From UBA10427 sp003500135 (GTDB lineage Bacteria > Bacteroidota > Bacteroidia > Cytophagales > Cyclobacteriaceae): a stretch of 12,175 nt of DNA. Below are positions 7,300 through 12,175 of this stretch, piece after piece (position 1 is the stretch's first letter; every line of letters begins with the position of its first letter). The stretch spans positions 1 to 12,175 of the forward strand of contig CAWZYQ010000123.1 of assembly GCA_963966275.1 (NCBI GenBank), given 5' to 3'. The position numbers and the translations under genes were made by a program. The notes under the pieces were generated by a model. The model did no database searches. It was not told the DNA's origin and saw only the letters and a list, made by a program, of their open reading frames with translations.

Positions 7300-7624
7300 T
7301 TTTAGTTTTTGAACTAATCCTAAAAAAATTGCAATTTATGAGAAATTCCAAAAATGAGACAATAAAAAAATTGTTGAATAGTATTGTATCTTCACACAAA
7401 AATGTATAAGAATAATAGCCAAGTCAATAGTAAATTCAAGGCTTGCAGCCCGCTTCAACTTTCATGTATCTTGACAAGAATGAAGCCCGTAATCGGCTAC
7501 TATTCCTATACTGAACCGTTGCCAACAAGGCTAAGAAAAAGACACTGCCAATGAAAATGGCAACGAAAATTGTTTGAGAACGTAATAGAATAAATTTTGT
7601 ATGTTAAATAAATTTTAACAAATC
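7300..7624. other. Intergenic region with hairpin and element D
   Basis: TTAGTT (7302-7307) and AACTAA (7312-7317) form a 6-bp hairpin just after the hydrolase stop, a possible weak terminator. Positions 7340-7440 are A/T rich with no recognisable gene. From 7457 to about 7580 the sequence resembles 10133-10254, upstream of the second FGE-fold gene. Matching blocks include AACTTTCxTGTAxCTTGACA, the AATCGGC block, CAACAAGGC, the AAAAGACA block and TTTGAGA. So each copy of the two-gene module is preceded by its own diverged copy of this leader. Confidence 0.55.
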
Positions 7625-9294
7625 ATGTACGAAACAATTAACAGTACTCTTCAAAACCTACGCGGTTGTAGCGTGAAGGGAGTAACGCTTTTAAACATCA
7701 AAAAACGCTTACTTCGTTTAGTGTTAATTGGACTACTTGCCTTTACAAGTAATGGTGCCTTTGCCCATGGTGTTGTAATAAGCAATTTAGCAATCAACGG
7801 GAAAACACCGTATTGGATTACACCCTGGTGAATTTCGACATTGCGTGGAGCAACTCATGGCGAACAAGTACAGGGCCCTCCAACTGGGATGCCGCATGGG
7901 TATTTGTAAAATACCGCCTGAAAAATCAAACTACATGGAACCACGCAACGCTGAACTATACAGACGGCACCGGCAGTGGCGATGGGCACACCGAACCTGC
8001 CAACAGCAACATTGCCAGCAGCAACGACAACGGCTCTGACGGCGCTTATGGCGTATTTATACACCGCGATGCCGACATGTTGCAGGGCAGTGTAAACTAT
8101 ACAGGAGTACAACTACGCTGGAACTACGGAGTGGACGGCTTGGCAGATGCCGACAGCGTAGAAGTTTCCGTATTTGCCATAGAAATGGTGTATGTGCCGC
8201 AAAGCAGCTTTTATGTGGGCGATGGCACAAGCAGCAATATACAGGCGCATTTTGAGAACGGCACAACCGGCGCTGCTTTTCAAATCACCTCCGAAGGCGC
8301 TTTAACCCTTGGCGGTGGCGGTGCAGGCAGTTTGGGCAACAACAACGCAAGCGGTCTTCCTACAGCACTCGATGATTTTAACGATGTCGACAGCCAAACC
8401 CTCCCTGCTGCTTTCCCTAAAGGATACAACGCTTTTTACTGCATGAAATACTCCATAAGCCAAGAGCAATATGTGGCATTTCTTAATACACTCACCCGAG
8501 CACAACAAAACACGCGCACGGAAACTAGCCTTGCCGCGGGTACTACATCTGTAACTAACCGCTACGTGATGAGCGATGAACCAACGATGCAACATCGTAA
8601 TGGTATTCGCTGCGATGCCACTATTCCTACCAGCGATCCAATTACATTTTACTGCGATTTTAATGGCAATGGCACACCCAACGAATCCGATGATGGGCAA
8701 AATATAGCTTGCAACTATCTATCACGGAAAGACCTTGCTGCTTACTTAGACTGGGCAGGTTTACGCCCAATGACAGAGCTTGAATACGAGAAAGCCTGCC
8801 GTGGCGCCTTAGCCGCTGTGCCAAATGAATATGCATGGGGCAGCGCCAGCATAACTCGAGCCACTGGAATTAGCAATCCCGGAGCCAATAACGAAACTGC
8901 CAGCAACACTGGAGCCAACGCTACTTATAATAGTCATGCCCCGGGGCCTTTGCGGGTGGGCAACTTTGGTCAAGGAGTAAATACACGGGTAGGTGTAGGA
9001 GCAAGCTATTACGGCATTATGGAAATGAGCGGTAACTTGTGGGAACGCATTGTAACTGTGGGCACCCCCCAAGGAAGGGCATTTACGGGAGCTAGTGGTG
9101 ATGGCGAGCTTACTGCAAGCGGAGATACCAATGTCGCCAACTGGATTTCTTCCATAGGCATTGGAAGGGGCGGCAGTTGGTTCGATGCTTTAAGTAAACT
9201 GCGTGTTTCCGACCGCAGCAAATCCAACCCCAGTGACCCCAGTCGTAACATCACTTTTGGTGGCCGTGGTGTTCGGGTCTGTCCGGCGCCTTAG
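7625..9294 (+). pseudogene. Secreted FGE/SUMF1-fold protein, copy 1, with a one-base frameshift
   Basis: Copy 1 of the duplicated protein. The frame from ATG 7625 gives a 24-residue leader, then the signal peptide KKRLLRLVLIGLLAF...GAFA and HGVVISN. It breaks after AING because one C is missing between 7801 and 7802, where copy 2 has GGGCAAAAC. The rest (TTG at 7813 to TAG at 9294) continues in the next frame. It has an N-terminal beta domain of about 130 residues, then an FGE-sulfatase domain (VYVPQSSFYVGDG, FYCMKYSISQEQYVAFLNTL, LRPMTELEYEKACRG, MEMSGNLWER, GRGGSW, LRVSDR, GGRGVRVCPAP). The two cysteines that active formylglycine-generating enzymes need after GGSW are absent, so I infer a binding or structural role. 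A partner gene follows after 46 bp. If the missing C is a sequencing error, this is a normal gene. Confidence 0.85.
8281..8806 (+). repeat. 526-bp exact repeat, copy 1
   Basis: Identical base for base to 10953-11478, including all synonymous positions. It covers the middle of the FGE domain, from QITSEGALTL to YEKACRG. The flanks are clearly diverged: the first mismatch on the 3' side is C8807 against A11479. Identity then falls gradually (about 94% over the next 180 bp) and drops in the last 120 bp. Confidence 0.97.
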
Positions 9295-9340
9295 ACAGGG
9301 GGTATTTATCATTGATTAGAATTAAGTTAAAAGCATAATT

Positions 9341-10001
9341 ATGAGCGTACAAATTTTACTTATACTCTTACCGGGGGTTTTTTAACTGCAAAAGCCCAGA
9401 TATATTCAGTAGGCAACGATGACAGTTTTTCGTTCAGTTGTGTAGGTTCGGTAGGCAACGAGTTGCCTTTGCCCATTGAACTAATTACGTTTGAAGGTGC
9501 ATGCAATAACGGCAGCATACATTTAAAATGGGCTACGGCTTCGGAAATAAACAATTATTATTTTACTGTAGAAAAAGTGAGGACGGCATGAACTGGAAAA
9601 TAGCCGGCAATATTGATGGGGCAGGCAACAGCACTCAGGTTATTAATTATTCAAACACTGATGATAATTCGTTGAAAGGTGTTTCCTATTATCGCTTAAA
9701 ACAAACCGACTTTGACGGGGAATCCGAATATTCGCACATCATTTCAGCTAATTGCAAAGCTAAACTATTGAAAGAAATCAATATTTACCCAAACCCCGTT
9801 ACCAACGAACTCATTATCGAAACAAAAGGGAATAACGAAGCTGTAAACTTTGAAATAATCAACCCAACGGGAGTAGTTGTTTACAAAAGTAGTTTTATTG
9901 AAAAAACAACAATACAAACCACAAACCTTGCTGTCGGCTCATACATCATAATATTTGAAAGTGGCAATATTTTTGAATTTAAGAAAGTCATAAAACAGTA
10001 G
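9341..10001 (+). pseudogene. Exported protein with T9SS C-terminal sorting domain, two frameshifts
   Basis: ATG at 9341 starts a signal peptide, MSVQILLILLPGVF, that hits TAA. One base missing from the G5T6 run (9373-9383) would continue it as LTAKAQIYSVGNDDSF, a normal signal end. A second missing base in the A5 run (9572-9576) joins FTVEK to SEDGMNWKIAG. The repaired protein has about 220 residues: LPIELITFEGAC, a fibronectin-like/beta segment with LKWATASEINNYYF and YYRLKQTDFDGESEYSH, then INIYPNPVTNELIIET to the end FKKVIKQ. That last ~75 residues is the type A T9SS sorting domain (TIGR04183-like), so it would cross the outer membrane and be anchored or released there. It follows the FGE-fold gene by 46 bp and is likely co-transcribed. 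A paralogue starts at 12022 after copy 2. Confidence 0.75.
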
Positions 10002-10310
10002 CCATCAAATAATTAATAAGATGGCACATGCAAATACACTCAATCCATTGACAGACAAGAACGCCCGGTTGGTAACATGCGGTATATTTTATTGCCGGGC
10101 CAGCGCGTGTTTCAGCGTTTCTGCATCTAATAAACTTTCGTGTAACTTGACAGGACAGCCCTTCGAAATCGGCAACAAAAACATACGTGTGCCCTTGGCA
10201 ACAAGGCGGGGAAAAGACAGTGTCAACTAAAATGACAGATATAACGATTTGAGAAAAAAAATGACAATAAAAAAACTACTACGTATATTTTCATAGTAAT
10301 ATTAGACAAT
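10002..10310. repeat. Intergenic leader with element E before the second module
   Basis: GCCCGG (10063-10068) pairs with CCGGGC (10095-10100) across a 26-nt loop. Positions 10133-10254 are the counterpart of element D (7457-7580). The open frame 10021-10230 over this stretch lies on a repeat, has no family resemblance and is probably not a gene. Positions 10255-10310 are A-rich and presumably carry the promoter, but no clear -33/-7 pair is seen. Confidence 0.55.
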
Positions 10311-11978
10311 ATGAAACATCAAAATTTAATAAAAACCCCTAAAACCCTCATCCCCGTGGAGAGAGAGAGTAACCCTTTAAACATCAAAAAACGCTTACTT
10401 CGTTTAGTTTTAATTGGACTACTTGCCTTTACAAGTAATGGCGCCTTTGCCCATGGTGTTGTAGTAAGCAATGTAGCAATCAACGGGCAAAACACCGTAT
10501 TGGACTACACCCTGGTCAATTTCGACATTACATGGAACAACTCTTGGCGAAACACCGCTATAACAAACAATTGGGATGCCTGCTGGGTATTTGTGAAGTA
10601 TCGCAAAAAAAGTGAAACCACTTGGCATCATGCCACCCTAAATTACCTTGACGGCACTGGCGCTGGGGATGGGCATACGGCGCCAACCGGCAGCGCCATC
10701 AATTCCACCTCCGATGGCAAAGGGGTAATGATTTATAGTTCGTCAAATATAATTCCTCAAACTGTAAATTATACTGGCGCCAAGCTCCGCTGGAACTACG
10801 GCATCGATGGATTGGTTGATGCCGACAGTGTTGAAATAGCCGTATTTGCCATAGAAATGGTGTATGTGCCGCAAGGCAGCTTTTATGTGGGCGATGGCAC
10901 AAGCGCTGACATACAAGGTCATTTTGAAAGTGGCACAACGGGTACAGCCCTGCAAATCACCTCCGAAGGCGCTTTAACCCTTGGCGGTGGCGGTGCAGGC
11001 AGTTTGGGCAACAACAACGCAAGCGGTCTTCCTACAGCACTCGATGATTTTAACGATGTCGACAGCCAAACCCTCCCTGCTGCTTTCCCTAAAGGATACA
11101 ACGCTTTTTACTGCATGAAATACTCCATAAGCCAAGAGCAATATGTGGCATTTCTTAATACACTCACCCGAGCACAACAAAACACGCGCACGGAAACTAG
11201 CCTTGCCGCGGGTACTACATCTGTAACTAACCGCTACGTGATGAGCGATGAACCAACGATGCAACATCGTAATGGTATTCGCTGCGATGCCACTATTCCT
11301 ACCAGCGATCCAATTACATTTTACTGCGATTTTAATGGCAATGGCACACCCAACGAATCCGATGATGGGCAAAATATAGCTTGCAACTATCTATCACGGA
11401 AAGACCTTGCTGCTTACTTAGACTGGGCAGGTTTACGCCCAATGACAGAGCTTGAATACGAGAAAGCCTGCCGTGGCGACTTAGCCGCTGTGGCAAATGA
11501 ATATGCATGGGGCAGCGCCAGCATAACCGAAGCCACTGGAATTAGCAATCCCGGAGCCAATAACGAAACTGCCAGCAACGATGGAGCCAACGCTGCTTAT
11601 GAAAATCATGCCCCGGGGCCTTTGCGGGTGGGCAACTTTGGTCAAGGAGTAAATACACGCGAAGGCGTAGGCGCCAGTTATTGGTGTATCATGGAGCTGA
11701 GCGGCAACCTTTGGGAACGCACCATAACTGTGGGAAACATTACAGGTAGAGCCTTTACAGGCACGCATGGCAATGGAATAATAGATGCCAACGGCAATGC
11801 CGATGCCTCTAATTGGCCCGGCACAAATGCCTCAGGCGCTGGGTTCAGGGGCGGCGATTGGTACAGTTCTGTAGTGTTCCTACGTGTGTCGGACCGCGAC
11901 ATCGCTACCGCCTTTACAGTCAGCATTCGCAGCAACATTTATGGCGGTCGTGGTGTTCGGGTGTGTCCGGCGCCTTAA
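10311..11978 (+). CDS. Secreted FGE/SUMF1-fold protein, copy 2 (intact)
   Basis: A 555-residue intact protein. Residues 1-24 are an odd leader (MKHQNLIKTPKTLIPVERES...), unrelated to that of copy 1. Residues 25-47 are the signal peptide, KKRLLRLVLIGLL...GAFA, with cleavage before H48. Residues 48-181 form a beta-rich domain also seen in other Bacteroidota secreted proteins (NWDACWVFVKYR, LRWNYGIDG). Residues 183-552 are an FGE-sulfatase domain with C-type-lectin-like fold: MVYVPQGSFYVGDGT, FYCMKYSISQEQYVAFLNTL (266-285), LRPMTELEYEKACRG, MELSGNLWER (461-470), RGGDW (513-517), LRVSDR (524-529), GGRGVRVCPAP. Human FGE has its catalytic cysteines just after GGSY; here the residues are YSSVVF, so no oxidase activity is expected. 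I infer a surface or periplasmic ligand-binding role. A signal-peptide gene follows after 43 bp. Confidence 0.9.
   Translation: MKHQNLIKTPKTLIPVERESNPLNIKKRLLRLVLIGLLAFTSNGAFAHGVVVSNVAINGQNTVLDYTLVNFDITWNNSWRNTAITNNWDACWVFVKYRKKSETTWHHATLNYLDGTGAGDGHTAPTGSAINSTSDGKGVMIYSSSNIIPQTVNYTGAKLRWNYGIDGLVDADSVEIAVFAIEMVYVPQGSFYVGDGTSADIQGHFESGTTGTALQITSEGALTLGGGGAGSLGNNNASGLPTALDDFNDVDSQTLPAAFPKGYNAFYCMKYSISQEQYVAFLNTLTRAQQNTRTETSLAAGTTSVTNRYVMSDEPTMQHRNGIRCDATIPTSDPITFYCDFNGNGTPNESDDGQNIACNYLSRKDLAAYLDWAGLRPMTELEYEKACRGDLAAVANEYAWGSASITEATGISNPGANNETASNDGANAAYENHAPGPLRVGNFGQGVNTREGVGASYWCIMELSGNLWERTITVGNITGRAFTGTHGNGIIDANGNADASNWPGTNASGAGFRGGDWYSSVVFLRVSDRDIATAFTVSIRSNIYGGRGVRVCPAP
10953..11478 (+). 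repeat. 526-bp exact repeat, copy 2
   Basis: Base-for-base partner of 8281-8806, offset 2672 bp, in direct orientation. It covers roughly residues 215-389 of the intact FGE-fold protein. Direct repeats of this length are substrates for RecA-dependent recombination, which could delete or duplicate the 2.67 kb between them. Confidence 0.97.
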
Positions 11979-12021
11979 CCGGGGTTTATTTTTTTATTAA
12001 TTTATTTAAAAAAGATAACTT

Positions 12022-12175
12022 ATGTGTAAAGTAAAATTAATTTTTGGTCTGATTGTACTGACTTGCTTCAGCAATCAAACCTTTGCACAATACAATGTAG
12101 GCAACGATGATGGTTTTGACTTTAGGGTACTTCTAAAAACTGGTTTTTCTATTCTTGATATTTCCGGCGCAATTT
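12022..12175 (+). CDS. Exported protein, N-terminal part only (runs off the window)
   Basis: ATG at 12022, 43 bp after the copy 2 stop. The visible 51 residues begin MCKVKLIFGLIVLTCFSNQT and FAQ, a clear signal peptide. The mature start YNVGNDDGFDF parallels YSVGNDDSFSF in the T9SS-type protein after copy 1. It is therefore the matching partner gene of module 2, and a sorting domain would be expected beyond the window edge. Past FDF the two diverge (RVLLKTGFSI against SCVGSVGNEL), so the mature regions are not close copies. No stop codon or indel is seen in the visible part. Confidence 0.8.
   Translation, partial: MCKVKLIFGLIVLTCFSNQTFAQYNVGNDDGFDFRVLLKTGFSILDISGAI

Noticed and set aside
7796..7812. 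Programmed -1 ribosomal frameshift in FGE copy 1
   Set aside because: The GGGAAAA heptamer is not in the phase needed for tandem slippage (the frame reads GGG AAA ACA), and copy 2 shows a plain missing C.
10021..10230. 69-codon + strand open frame
   Set aside because: It lies across element E and its GCCCGG hairpin, has no recognisable domain, and its DNA is alignable to the non-coding leader at 7457-7580.
10974..11372. 132-codon minus-strand frame, present identically in both FGE genes (also 8302-8700)
   Set aside because: It is the antisense shadow of the 526-bp identical coding segment, so its conservation is explained by the sense gene.

Overview
The window looks like an accessory region of a Bacteroidota chromosome. 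The main evidence is a type IX secretion (T9SS) C-terminal sorting domain, a pair of secreted SUMF1/FGE-fold proteins of a kind common in gliding Bacteroidota, signal peptides ending before Gln, the near absence of Shine-Dalgarno sequences, and the small membrane protein at 3983-4255. I cannot place it below phylum.

Layout. Positions 1-350 hold a structured repeat (element A) and nested inverted repeats. They lead into an internally deleted exported-protein gene (363-611) and a possible dead gene scrap. An intact NYN/OST-HTH protein (926-1675) and a class D beta-lactamase lipoprotein (1767-2729) follow on the + strand. Positions 2764-3420 are a mosaic tandem repeat built from an 8-bp unit and hairpin blocks. 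Next come a truncated tyrosine-recombinase relic (minus strand), a hairpin element, a small two-helix membrane protein, a strong terminator hairpin, and a second, frameshifted tyrosine recombinase (minus strand, 4598-5513). Element B, a homologue of element A, precedes an intact exported serine hydrolase (5770-7299).

The last 4.7 kb is a duplicated two-gene module: a secreted FGE-fold protein followed about 45 bp later by a short exported protein. In the first module that second protein carries a T9SS sorting domain. The module occurs at 7625-10001 and again from 10311 to the window edge. The two FGE-fold genes are exactly identical over 526 bp in the middle but differ in their last ~40 codons. 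That segment corresponds to the C-type-lectin-fold loop region that diversity-generating retroelements vary in other proteins. No reverse transcriptase or template repeat is in the window.

Most of the window is single genes, each preceded by a hairpin-rich repeated element. Both recognisable recombinases are broken. At least six single-base deletions, several in homopolymers, interrupt otherwise good reading frames (beta-lactamase end, recombinase, FGE copy 1, T9SS partner). This means either real decay or an indel-prone assembly, and the disrupted genes should be read with that in mind.
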